Source: an uncultured Campylobacter sp. (GTDB lineage Bacteria > Campylobacterota > Campylobacteria > Campylobacterales > Campylobacteraceae). From it: a stretch of 64,000 nt of DNA. The stretch spans positions 21,447-85,446 of the forward strand of contig NZ_CALKTT010000060.1 of the NCBI RefSeq assembly GCF_937997535.1, written 5' to 3'. The notes beneath the pieces are model-generated. The model searched no databases. It saw only the letters and a list, made by a program, of their open reading frames with translations, and had not been told where the DNA came from. Positions 26,698-34,896 of this stretch are shown one piece after another; position 1 is the stretch's first letter; the number at the start of each line of letters is the position of its first letter. The position numbers and the translations under genes are program-made.

Positions 26698-27365
26698 GAA
26701 TTTCTAAAAAATTACTAGCGCTTATCATCTTAATAAGCGGCATTATAGGGTTTTTCGTCGTCGTGCCGGTGCACTATGCGCTTGAGAAAACGAGCACCGA
26801 TAAATTCTGCGACGTCTGTCACGAGATGGATCCGATGGTGATCGCCTATCAAGACGACGTCCACTCGGGCAAGGGCAAAACGGGCATCAAAGCTCAATGC
26901 GTCGATTGCCACCTGCCGCACGACAATATCGTAAAATACGTCTATCAAAAGGCCAAAAACGGCGTGCTAGAGGGTTACTCGCACTTCTTTGACGAGCCCG
27001 AAAAATTTGATTGGAACAAAAGGCGCGAAGAGCGCGAGCACTATGTGTTTGACAACGGCTGCATGAGCTGCCACGCCACCGTGATCGACAGCAAAATCAC
27101 CTCCGAGCAAGCACAGCGCATGCACGCGCACTACAAAAAGCTCCTAGGCACCGAGCGCGAGCTTAAATGCGCGAGCTGCCACGTAAGCGCAGGCCACGGC
27201 ATCGGGCTTCGCAACTACCTAGAGTACTGGCGACCGACGTATAAAATTTACGAAAAGAAGATGATGCAGGAGAAGATCAAGGCGAAGAAGGAATTTTTCG
27301 GCGACGAGTATAAACCGAGCGCCGAAGAGCAGGCCTTTATGGACGCTTCTAGCACGAAAAAATAA
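26694..27365 (+). CDS. NapC/NirT/NrfH-family tetraheme quinol dehydrogenase (FccC-like)
   Basis: A 223-aa membrane-anchored cytochrome. Start ATG 26694 overlaps the previous stop; the frame is open further upstream only within the neighbouring gene. One N-terminal anchor (LLALIILISGIIGFFVVVP) is followed by four CxxCH sites: CDVCHEMD, CVDCH, CMSCH and CASCH, as in the NapC/NrfH family. It should oxidise menaquinol and pass electrons to the soluble tetraheme protein and then to the flavoprotein. Together the three genes form a complete periplasmic respiratory reductase. Confidence 0.87.
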   Translation: MRISKKLLALIILISGIIGFFVVVPVHYALEKTSTDKFCDVCHEMDPMVIAYQDDVHSGKGKTGIKAQCVDCHLPHDNIVKYVYQKAKNGVLEGYSHFFDEPEKFDWNKRREEREHYVFDNGCMSCHATVIDSKITSEQAQRMHAHYKKLLGTERELKCASCHVSAGHGIGLRNYLEYWRPTYKIYEKKMMQEKIKAKKEFFGDEYKPSAEEQAFMDASSTKK

Positions 27366-27750
27366 CGCCGCTTGAAATCCTAGAATTTCTAAATTTTAAA
27401 ATTCCGCCGAGGTTTAGCTGAGACCTTGACGGGATTTTTGAAATTTTGACGAAATTTTTGTGAGGTGTTTATTAAATTTATCAGCTTTTAGATTTAAAAT
27501 TTACCAGAATTCTCGATTTAAAATTTCATCTATCAGACTATATTTAAACCAACCGCCCGCAACTTAAGTTTATACGCTTCTTACTCGCCAGGTCGTAAAC
27601 GAAAAGTATCCAAAAAAACCCTTACAATTGCATCTCTATGAGCCTTACTATAGTGCTAACTTGATTTCATACTCACGATACATTTATGAGAGCATAAGGC
27701 TAGCATAAATTATCGAGAGTATAATCGAATTAAAATTTTAGGAGGAAGCG
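27366..27750 (+). other. Spacer after the reductase operon
   Basis: No gene is seen. The first half has the usual AAATTT words. The second half (about 27540-27740) is markedly more AT-rich and mixed, and includes a strong Shine-Dalgarno AGGAGG at 27741-27746 for the next gene. I see no clear terminator or -10/-35 pair. Confidence 0.55.
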
Positions 27751-28242
27751 ATGGCGTTTGTAGCGGAATATATTTCTAAAGAGGACTTGGAGAAATATGA
27801 TATTATAAACATTATAAATACATGCTGCCGCAAGTATAATGAAGAAGAATACTCGGATTATTTAATTGATCAACTCTGCTGGGTGATTGATAGGCAAAGA
27901 GACGTTTGGCTAATATCTGTCGTTAATTTACATTTGCCAGATCATAGAGACGGATGGAGCGGGGAACGGATCTGGGTTTTGCACTATGATGATCAAGATA
28001 TTGAGCTTGATTTAAGAGATATAAACAATAAAAATACTAGCACAAAAATTACGGACAACCCTTTTAAAATCTTATATGAATTAAAGTCTATAAAAACCCA
28101 TACTTATGGTATATCAAGGGATGAGATAGTTAAAATTTTAAAAGACGCATTAGAAGAGTATAGGGGCGGTGCAAGTTTAAATAAATTTGTCCCGAAAGAA
28201 AATATTCAAGTAACTTTCGTATCAAAAGATTTAAAACGCTAG
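27751..28242 (+). CDS. Hypothetical protein, AT-rich orphan gene
   Basis: A 163-aa cytoplasmic protein with no signal peptide or membrane helix and a strong ribosome-binding site, AGGAGG. It is acidic and aromatic (CWVIDRQRDVWLISVVNLHLP, ERIWVLHYDDQDIELD), with no motif that I recognise. Codon use and base composition are clearly more AT-rich than the flanking genes, and it stands alone. Small acidic proteins of this build are often immunity proteins of toxin systems; that is a guess, and no toxin gene lies beside it. Recent acquisition is plausible. Confidence 0.65.
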   Translation: MAFVAEYISKEDLEKYDIINIINTCCRKYNEEEYSDYLIDQLCWVIDRQRDVWLISVVNLHLPDHRDGWSGERIWVLHYDDQDIELDLRDINNKNTSTKITDNPFKILYELKSIKTHTYGISRDEIVKILKDALEEYRGGASLNKFVPKENIQVTFVSKDLKR

Positions 28243-28570
28243 AAAGGTATATTTCTTGTAATTGTAAGGAAATCTCTAAAATTTTTATAAATTTAAAATT
28301 CCTATAAAGCGCGCAGAACAAAATCCTCGTCAAAATTTCAACACCCAAGCTTTATTTAAATTTCGGTATGTCAAAGCTCTGCGGCAAAATTTTAGATAAA
28401 TTTTACCTCCGTTTCATTTAAAATTTAAGAGCATGTTTAAATTTAAGGAGCTAGGATGAAACATTTATCAAGCACGAGCCCGTTTGATAATGCACGATGA
28501 GGAAGAGTAAATTTTTCGGGTTTAAACGCCCTTTTTTGCGTCATATACGAGGCAAAATAATGTAAATAAG
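28243..28570. other. Spacer with a possible 14-residue ORF
   Basis: No established gene. A tiny frame at 28456-28500 (MKHLSSTSPFDNAR, 14 residues) is preceded by AAGGAG at good spacing. It could be a gene remnant or chance. AAATTT words are frequent. Confidence 0.4.
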
Positions 28571-28595
28571 AAAGAGCGGAAATACTCCGCTCTTT
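28571..28595 (-). terminator. Intrinsic terminator of the porin gene
   Basis: AAAGAGCGGA (28571-28580) and TCCGCTCTTT (28586-28595) form a perfect 10-pair stem with a 5-base loop, 6 bases after the porin stop on the minus strand, followed by CTTATTT. Confidence 0.8.
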
Positions 28596-28601
28596 AAAGC
28601 T

Positions 28602-29993
28602 TTAGTCGCCGCTTAGATCAAATTTATACGCAGCTTGCAACCATATCTCATTCTCGTCGAACTTCCTATTTACGCCGCTAGCGTAGTGGTCGCTTCTCTC
28701 AAGCGCAGTGTAGGTTACGCCCAAGCTTAGCCCCTTAACGGCCTTAGGAGCGTAGTTTGCCGTTACCGCCCAGCCCTCTACGTCCATGCTGGTGCCGACC
28801 TTTTGGCCCGCAGCCCCGCTAGCATTGATATTATTTGTGCCGCCTACTCTGTCTTGATCGCCCTTTACGTAGTGCAGCGCGGTTTTGAGGCCGTCCAGAC
28901 CGATAGCGCCGAAGTCGTAATCAAGCACGACCTTGTGCGTATCCATACCCGCATATCCTGTGAAGACGAACGGACCTCTAATAGGCAGTGCGGTATATGA
29001 TCCCGGGCCGTTGCCGACGCCCAAAATAACGGCATCATCATCGCTAACGGTCGTATAGGCATACGATAGACCGAATCCGAAAAACTCGCTAACCGAGACT
29101 CTTGCACCGAACATATCGCCGTCAAGCTTTCTTGGCTCCAGCCCTCCGTTTACGCGTGAGCCTTTGTAGTTAAAATCAAATCCCAGCTTTAAAATTTCTC
29201 CTACCGGCACTTTTACATTCGCCTCGGCAAGATATAGGCTAACATCGCCGTCTTTTAATGCGTTAGCGGGTTTTACGTCCGTTACCGCTGCGTAAGCGCC
29301 GGTTAAAGTAGTATAAGGCAAGGATTTGTTTTGAACGTATGCAGAGAAGATATTTTCAAATTTTACGGCGACAGGACCGGTCATATTACCCAGAATCACT
29401 CTATCTTTAAATAAAGGAGCCTTTCCTTCGCCTGCCGGAGCGCCCATAGCGGTTTTGCTCCTTCCTTGGAATTTATAAAACCATCCGCCCCACAATGTAG
29501 TATCGGGGATATCTTTATTGGATATCGCCACGCCCTCGAAAGCCTCTTTAAACGCCCTCGTATAGTTGCCAGCAACGAGCGGAGTTACGACATATTGTCT
29601 ACCTGCCTTTATATCGGTATTTCCTATGCCGTATCCTAGGTATAATTCCGATAATACCGCACCTTTAGTATACCACTCCTTATCGTAGGCGATCTTATTG
29701 CTTGAGCCTACGTGATACGGCATCAACCAGCCCTGTCCGGTAAGCCCTATTCTAAAGCCGTAAAGAGGATCGGTAACGTATCCGAGCTCAAGACCCACGC
29801 CGAATGCCTCGTAGTCGTTATCGCCCGTAGCAGCTTCGCCTCTATTATCTACGGTTTTACTGGCGTAAGTTGTCTTTACCGTTCCGCCAAGCTTACCATT
29901 AGTGATCGCTTCGGCTACGCTATCCGCCGCGCTTAGCGAGGACACTGCACATGCGCAAAACGCCGCAGCTAAACTTAGTTTGATGAGTTTCAT
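28602..29993 (-). CDS. OprD-family outer-membrane porin
   Basis: A 463-aa outer-membrane beta-barrel with signal peptide MKLIKLSLAAAFCACAVSSLSA. Alternating beta-strand pattern and Gly/aromatic turns run throughout (GLELGYVTDPLYGFRIGLTGQG, ELYLGYGIGNTDIKAGRQY, AGNYTRAFKEAFEGVAI). The AGRQ...NYTRAFEG pattern is typical of OprD-like porins of epsilonproteobacteria. The last residues (WLQAAYKFDLSGD) do not end in Phe but contain the final strand. It probably forms a channel for small solutes, possibly organic acids. It has its own upstream -10 box and terminator, so it is likely monocistronic. Confidence 0.85.
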   Translation of the reverse strand: MKLIKLSLAAAFCACAVSSLSAADSVAEAITNGKLGGTVKTTYASKTVDNRGEAATGDNDYEAFGVGLELGYVTDPLYGFRIGLTGQGWLMPYHVGSSNKIAYDKEWYTKGAVLSELYLGYGIGNTDIKAGRQYVVTPLVAGNYTRAFKEAFEGVAISNKDIPDTTLWGGWFYKFQGRSKTAMGAPAGEGKAPLFKDRVILGNMTGPVAVKFENIFSAYVQNKSLPYTTLTGAYAAVTDVKPANALKDGDVSLYLAEANVKVPVGEILKLGFDFNYKGSRVNGGLEPRKLDGDMFGARVSVSEFFGFGLSYAYTTVSDDDAVILGVGNGPGSYTALPIRGPFVFTGYAGMDTHKVVLDYDFGAIGLDGLKTALHYVKGDQDRVGGTNNINASGAAGQKVGTSMDVEGWAVTANYAPKAVKGLSLGVTYTALERSDHYASGVNRKFDENEIWLQAAYKFDLSGD

Positions 29994-30037
29994 TCGAAAT
30001 CTCCTTTCATAAAGATTTACAAATATTTATAAAATGA

Positions 30038-30043
30038 ATTATA
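30038..30043 (-). promoter_or_regulatory. Probable -10 box of the porin gene
   Basis: On the minus strand TATAAT lies about 45 bases before the ATG, with AAGGAG (30001-30006) as ribosome-binding site. No good -35 is present, as is common in Campylobacter promoters. Confidence 0.5.
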
Positions 30044-30361
30044 TCAAACAATCTCGCTGTTTGCGATAAAAAAGGTGGAAATTCAAAATAGAATTACGCA
30101 ACTTTGTAAAGATTAAATTAATGAATAGTGAAATTTATCGCCCGATTTATGATTTCATGATTTGACGGATATTTTCGGCTCGCGCTCCAACCTCGACTCG
30201 CGAATAAAAGCGATCGAAACCTCAAAATTTCTAAAACGCCAAACCGAGCCGCCAAATAAAATTTTTACCGAAATTAAAGGGTGAAATTCCACCGCTTTTA
30301 AATTTTAAAATTTAAAAAGCTCGTGAAGTTTGCCTGCAGAAATTTCTTTTTAAATTTAAAA

Positions 30362-30389
30362 CGCGGCTACATAGATATATGCAGCCGCG
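30362..30389 (-). terminator. Intrinsic terminator of htpG
   Basis: CGCGGCTACATA (30362-30373) pairs with TATGCAGCCGCG (30378-30389), with one non-canonical pair that becomes G-U on the minus-strand transcript. The loop is 4 bases and TTTTAAATTT follows on the minus strand. It lies 41 bases after the htpG stop. Confidence 0.75.
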
Positions 30390-30430
30390 CGGAATTTTGC
30401 TAGCAGATCGAAGCTCTAAATTTAGATAAT

Positions 30431-32272
30431 CTATAGAGCCTTTGCGATCAGCTCGTTTACGTTTTTGATAAACTCGCTCGGATTTTCAAGCTCCTGCCCC
30501 TCGCTAAGGCGCGCCAGATCGTAGATTATTTCAGATACTTGCGGCAGCATTAGTTTGTCGGACTGTAGCTTTTTGATGATCTCGTGATCGGCGTTGATCT
30601 CCAAAATCGGCTTTATTGGCGGCAGATTGCGGTTTCCCATCTGCTTAAGCAGCTGCTGCGTCGCAAAATCGGGATCGTTCTCGTCAAAAACAAGGCATGA
30701 AAGCGAGCCGCTTAGACGCGATGAAATTTTAACGTCCTTGACGCGTTCGCCTAAAATTTCTTTGATCTTTGCGGCGATCTCTTTGGCTTGCGGCGTCGCG
30801 GTATCGTCGCTCACAGCTTCTTGCTTGATCGAAGTCGCATTTTTAACCGGCGTCTTATCAAACTCAAAAACGCCCGGCATCACGATCGTATCGATCTCAT
30901 CGTCGCAGAGTAGCACCTCCGTGCCTTCGGCGTTAAATTTCTCGATCAGAGGCGAGCTTTTAAGCATCGCGGCGCTGTTTCCCGCGATATAATAGATCTC
31001 TTTTTGACCCTCTTTCATTTTTTCCTTATACTCGCTAAGCATGATGAGCCCGTCTCGCAGGTTTGATTTGAAAAGACAAAGCTTTAAAATTTCCTCTTTA
31101 TTTGCGCCGAAGCCGTAAAGCCCCTCTTTCAAAACCTTGCCGAATAATTCGTAAAATTTTATGTATTTTTCGCGATCGTTCTGCAAAAGTTTCTGCAGCT
31201 CGGATAGAATTTTTTTCACGCTCTGTTCGCGGACGTAGGCAAGAATTCGATTTTCTTGCAGAATTTCGCGGCTTACGTTTAGCGGCAGATCCTCGACGTC
31301 CATTATGCCGCGCACGAAGCGCAGATAGCTAGGCAGTAGCTCTTTGGCGTCGTCGGTGATGAAAACGCGCTTGACGTAGAGCTTTACGCCGCTTTGATAA
31401 TCGACGCGGTATAGATCGAAAGGCTCGCTGCTCGGCACGTAAAAAAGCGTCGTGTATTCGTGCGTGCCCTCGGCCTTGGTGTGGATGTAAAATAGCGGAT
31501 CGCCGCTGTCGTGGCTGATCTGCTTGTAAAATTCATTGTAATCGCCAGACTTTAGGCTGCTTTTTGGCAGCTGCCAAAGCGCGCTCGCGCGGTTGATCTG
31601 GACGTTTTTAACCTCGCTATGTCCCTGCTCGCCCTCTTTTTGCGCGGGTACGTATTCTTCCTTATCCATAAAGATCGGATAAGGGATGTGGTTGGAGTAT
31701 TTTTTGATGATGCCTTCCAGCCTATATTCGTCCAAAAACTCCTCATCTTTCATATGCAGGATTATCGTCGTGCCGAAGTCCTCTTTCTCCGCCTTTTCGA
31801 CCATGTAGTTGCTCGCGTCGCTGCTCCATTTATAGCCGTCCTGCGAGAGCGGCTTGCGGCTGATAACATCGATACGGTCCGCTACCATAAACGCCGAATA
31901 AAACCCGACGCCGAACTGCCCGATGAGGTTACTGTCCTTCGCCGCATCGCCGCTAAGGCTCGCCATAAAGCCCTTCGTGCCGCTGCGCGCGATGGTGCCT
32001 AGATTGCTCTCTAGCTCGGCTTCGTCCATGCCTATGCCGTTGTCGCCGATGCTTAGCGTTTTGGCCTCTTTGTCGATCTTTATATCGATGCGCGGCACAT
32101 ACGAAAGCGCCTTGTAATCGTCATTCGTAAGGCTTAGATAGTTTAATTTATCCAGCGCGTCGCTTGCGTTTGAGATCAGCTCGCGCAAAAAAATCTCCTT
32201 GTTTGAATAAAGCGAATGGATCATCAAATTTAGTAGATCATTCACTTCGGTCTTAAATTTTTTCTTTGCCAT
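30431..32272 (-). CDS. htpG: Molecular chaperone HtpG (Hsp90)
   Basis: Cytoplasmic ATP-dependent chaperone. At 613 aa it has the standard length. The GHKL ATP site is visible as FLRELISNASDALDKL, GDNGIGM and IGQFGVGFYSAFM, all in the first 130 residues. The middle domain has LPLNVSREILQ, and the C-terminal dimer domain is complete. Start ATG 32272 is preceded by AAGGA. It is transcribed alone: a sigma-70 promoter with an overlapping CIRCE-like element lies upstream and a strong terminator lies downstream. Confidence 0.96.
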   Translation of the reverse strand: MAKKKFKTEVNDLLNLMIHSLYSNKEIFLRELISNASDALDKLNYLSLTNDDYKALSYVPRIDIKIDKEAKTLSIGDNGIGMDEAELESNLGTIARSGTKGFMASLSGDAAKDSNLIGQFGVGFYSAFMVADRIDVISRKPLSQDGYKWSSDASNYMVEKAEKEDFGTTIILHMKDEEFLDEYRLEGIIKKYSNHIPYPIFMDKEEYVPAQKEGEQGHSEVKNVQINRASALWQLPKSSLKSGDYNEFYKQISHDSGDPLFYIHTKAEGTHEYTTLFYVPSSEPFDLYRVDYQSGVKLYVKRVFITDDAKELLPSYLRFVRGIMDVEDLPLNVSREILQENRILAYVREQSVKKILSELQKLLQNDREKYIKFYELFGKVLKEGLYGFGANKEEILKLCLFKSNLRDGLIMLSEYKEKMKEGQKEIYYIAGNSAAMLKSSPLIEKFNAEGTEVLLCDDEIDTIVMPGVFEFDKTPVKNATSIKQEAVSDDTATPQAKEIAAKIKEILGERVKDVKISSRLSGSLSCLVFDENDPDFATQQLLKQMGNRNLPPIKPILEINADHEIIKKLQSDKLMLPQVSEIIYDLARLSEGQELENPSEFIKNVNELIAKAL

Positions 32273-32294
32273 TATGCGGTCCTTTTTGAAAATT

Positions 32295-32321
32295 TTGGCA
32301 GATTATATCATGGAGTGCTAA
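32295..32321. promoter_or_regulatory. Degenerate CIRCE-like element (HrcA operator)
   Basis: CIRCE is TTAGCACTC-N9-GAGTGCTAA. On the plus strand GAGTGCTAA at 32313-32321 is a perfect half site. Exactly 9 bases to the left, TTGGCAGAT (32295-32303) matches the other half at 5 of 9 positions. The element covers the -10 box of htpG, where HrcA would block transcription. Confidence 0.5.
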
Positions 32322-32330
32322 TCTTGTCAA
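32302..32330 (-). promoter_or_regulatory. Sigma-70 promoter of htpG
   Basis: On the minus strand the -35 is a perfect TTGACA (32330-32325) and the -10 a perfect TATAAT (32307-32302), with a 17-base spacer. It is the best consensus promoter in the window. Confidence 0.8.
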
Positions 32331-32496
32331 GAGTAGAATAAATAAACTTGATATGAATCCTATCAAGTTTTGTAAATTTATACGCGTCCGAAGTATATAA
32401 AATTTAAACCTAGCTGTGGATAATCCTAGCAAGAACCCGTCTAAATTTGACGGCGTATTTACACTAAATTTGCAGATTTTTCTTGGTCATATTTTT

Positions 32497-32525
32497 TTGA
32501 AAAATTTAAAACAAGATGATATAAT
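32497..32525 (+). promoter_or_regulatory. Sigma-70 promoter upstream of the Sel1-like gene
   Basis: TTGAAA (32497-32502) and TATAAT (32520-32525) with a 17-base spacer, 84 bases before the TTG start at 32609. The rest of the 32331-32608 spacer holds nothing else recognisable. Confidence 0.6.
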
Positions 32526-32608
32526 TCCTCTTGATGCTGATGCGATTTTGATGATAAAACCAGAGGGTTAACCGACTAGCAAAATTTATCTAGCAAAAAG
32601 GATTCCAT

Positions 32609-33520
32609 TTGAATAACGAAGAAATCATACAACGCATAAATGAGCTGAGAGAAAAGCGGAGCAAAAATTTAAAAAGCTCAAACGAAAATATCTGCAAAGC
32701 GGATATTAATGCAGATATGGATACTGACGCTACCATAAATTTGACCGAAAAATCAGGCGAAAATTCGACCGCAAATTTAAGCCAAAAACCGAGCCCCAAG
32801 CCTTCCGTCGTTACTTTAATAGGTAGGCAATCGATCAAAGACGCAGACCTCCGTACTCTGCACAAAAATCGCTCCATGCCAAAAATACTTCCTCTCATCA
32901 TCGTATGTATAGTCGCGGTTTTTATAGCGATAAAGGCACCTTTTCGCACGGAGGCTTTGAATGAAACCCAAATTCCGATCAATCAAGCAAATGAAGACGC
33001 GAATAAAAATCCTAAAGAAATTTCTATTCGCACCAAAGACGGCACTTTAAAAATGAAAAATCCCGTAAGATTTCGCGAAGATTGCGACGGCGGAGACGGC
33101 GATGCCTGCGCCGTACTTTCGAGCCTGCTGCTGTTAAATGGCGAAATTTCGCAAGAGGGCGCCAAAGATCTGCTTAAAAAAGGCTGCTACGAGCTTAACG
33201 GCGGCGAAAGCTGCACGAGACTCGCAAGCTACGAGGATAGAGATTCTCAAGAGGGCAGAAAATTGTACAAAAAAGCATGCAAGCTCGGCGATGGCGAAGG
33301 CTGCTTTATGTTCGGTTACGTCGCGTATTTTGACGACGATGACAAAGAAACGGGTACGCGATACTTTGAGCGATCGTGCGAGTTGCGATTTGCGGAGGCG
33401 TGCTATTTTCTAGTAGGAATTTATTCAAATGATCCGGCAAAATCGCAAAGATATCAGGCTCTATTTGAAAAATATCAACAAGAAAACGACGATGCGATAA
33501 TCAGCTTTAGGCGCAGATAA
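32609..33520 (+). CDS. Membrane-anchored cysteine-rich Sel1-like repeat protein
   Basis: A 303-aa protein starting at TTG 32609 with AAAGGA before it. A charged, disordered cytoplasmic part (1-90) is followed by one membrane helix at about 92-109 (LPLIIVCIVAVFIAI) and an outside domain. From residue 150 there are four Sel1-like units with paired cysteines spaced about 8 residues: CDGGDGDAC, CYELNGGESC, CKLGDGEGC and CELRFAEAC. This arrangement resembles the Helicobacter cysteine-rich Hcp proteins, whose cysteine pairs form disulfides in the periplasm. The function is unknown; protein-protein interaction is likely. Confidence 0.75.
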   Translation: MNNEEIIQRINELREKRSKNLKSSNENICKADINADMDTDATINLTEKSGENSTANLSQKPSPKPSVVTLIGRQSIKDADLRTLHKNRSMPKILPLIIVCIVAVFIAIKAPFRTEALNETQIPINQANEDANKNPKEISIRTKDGTLKMKNPVRFREDCDGGDGDACAVLSSLLLLNGEISQEGAKDLLKKGCYELNGGESCTRLASYEDRDSQEGRKLYKKACKLGDGEGCFMFGYVAYFDDDDKETGTRYFERSCELRFAEACYFLVGIYSNDPAKSQRYQALFEKYQQENDDAIISFRRR

Positions 33521-33746
33521 TTTTACGGCTCAATGCACTTTTGCGCGCTTCGTTTGCGAGCTTAAATTTGCGCAAATCAAAAAGCGTCCTTCGTCTGCAA
33601 GCATGCAAATTTAAAATTTTACTCAAACCGAAGTGCCGCGTAAAATTTGCACAAACGCAAAAAGTCAAATTTAATCGGTTTAATAAATTTAAAATCGACT
33701 TCACGGAGAGATTGTCTCAAATTTACGCAAGCGAGCCTACGCCCTT

Positions 33747-34760
33747 TTAAATTTTACTCATCACATCGTCAATTATCGCTTGCGCGCCATTTTTATCCGC
33801 GAGCTCAAGCAGTCCTTTGCTCGCTCGCGCCACGTCGAAGCTCTCAATCAAGCCTAATATCCGCTCGCTGCTCGCTTCCTCTTGACGTAAAATTTCGCAA
33901 AGTCCGCGCTCTTTAAGAAATTTCGCGTTATAAAACTGATGATCCGCCGCCGCGAACGGAAACGGCACGAATATCGCAGGCAGGCCGTTTGCGCAGAGCT
34001 CCCACAGCGTGCTGGCACCGCTGCGTCCGACGCAAAGATCGGCGCTTGCGATAAGCTCGTGCATGTTTTTGCAAAAGCCCACGAGCTGTACGTCCAGACC
34101 CTGCTGCGCGTAAATTTGCGATATACGCTCAAACTCGCGCTCGCCGCACTGATGGATCACGCCGTAGCCGAGGCTCAAAAGCTTGGGCGCAAGCTCCACG
34201 GCAAGCGAGTTGATAAAGCTCGCCCCCTGCGAGCCGCCCAAAAAGATGACCCTCTTAAGCGCCGTGCGCGGCCGCGCCGTCTCGAAAAAAATATCTGCGA
34301 TCGGATAAGCAAACGCGGGCTTTTCATAGGAGCTGTAAAACGCGCGCGCAAAGGGCCTCAGCAAGCGGTTTAGCCGACCGCAAATGGCATTTTGCTCGTG
34401 GATAAAAAACGGCACACGAGAAAGGATCGCCGCGATGGATGCGGGCGCCGAGCTGTATCCGCCCACGCTGATGAGCGCGCGGGCGCCGTTTTGCTTTAAA
34501 ATTTTACGCGCCGCAAGCGAGAGGCGCAGGATATTTAGCAGCGAGGCTAGCTTGGCAAAGCCCTTTTTATCGACGACGCCCGAGCTTTGCAGAAAATAGG
34601 TGTGCGCAAAAAGCTCGCTACCCTCAAACCATGCGCGATCCTGCCCGCGGTTTGAGCCGATGAAGATTGCCTTGGTACCCTGCTTCGCAAGGCGGGCGGC
34701 TAAATTTTTAGCGATTATCAGATGCCCGCCGGTGCCGCCGCCGCTGATTGCTATGACCAT
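33747..34760 (-). CDS. murG: UDP-GlcNAc:undecaprenyl-PP-MurNAc-pentapeptide GlcNAc transferase
   Basis: Makes lipid II from lipid I on the inner face of the membrane. The 337-aa protein has both family signatures: the N-terminal ISGGGTGGHLIIAKNLA glycine loop, and in the C-terminal half GGSQGASFINSLA and the UDP-GlcNAc site GRSGASTLWELCANGLPAIF...DHQFYNA. The ATG at 34760 is preceded by AAGGA. It follows ftsW on the same strand with about 136 bases between, the arrangement seen in C. jejuni. Confidence 0.95.
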   Translation of the reverse strand: MVIAISGGGTGGHLIIAKNLAARLAKQGTKAIFIGSNRGQDRAWFEGSELFAHTYFLQSSGVVDKKGFAKLASLLNILRLSLAARKILKQNGARALISVGGYSSAPASIAAILSRVPFFIHEQNAICGRLNRLLRPFARAFYSSYEKPAFAYPIADIFFETARPRTALKRVIFLGGSQGASFINSLAVELAPKLLSLGYGVIHQCGEREFERISQIYAQQGLDVQLVGFCKNMHELIASADLCVGRSGASTLWELCANGLPAIFVPFPFAAADHQFYNAKFLKERGLCEILRQEEASSERILGLIESFDVARASKGLLELADKNGAQAIIDDVMSKI

Positions 34761-34896
34761 ACTTTTCCTTTAAATTTATAAAATTTCGCGCTTAAATTTA
34801 AGCCTCGGCGTGCTTAGGCATAAAATTTTAAGCGCGATTTGGCTCTAAATTTACGCCTAAATTTAAATCGCACTCGCTCCAAAGCCCGCAAAAGCC

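Larger units (their letters stand above)
29994..30430. other. Spacer between htpG and the porin gene
   Basis: Apart from the porin promoter (right next to the porin start) and the htpG terminator at 30362-30389, I see only AAATTT-type words (for example around 30220-30355). Confidence 0.5.

Noticed and set aside
28456..28500. 14-residue ORF with AAGGAG
   Set aside because: Too short to support as a gene; noted in the spacer entry only.
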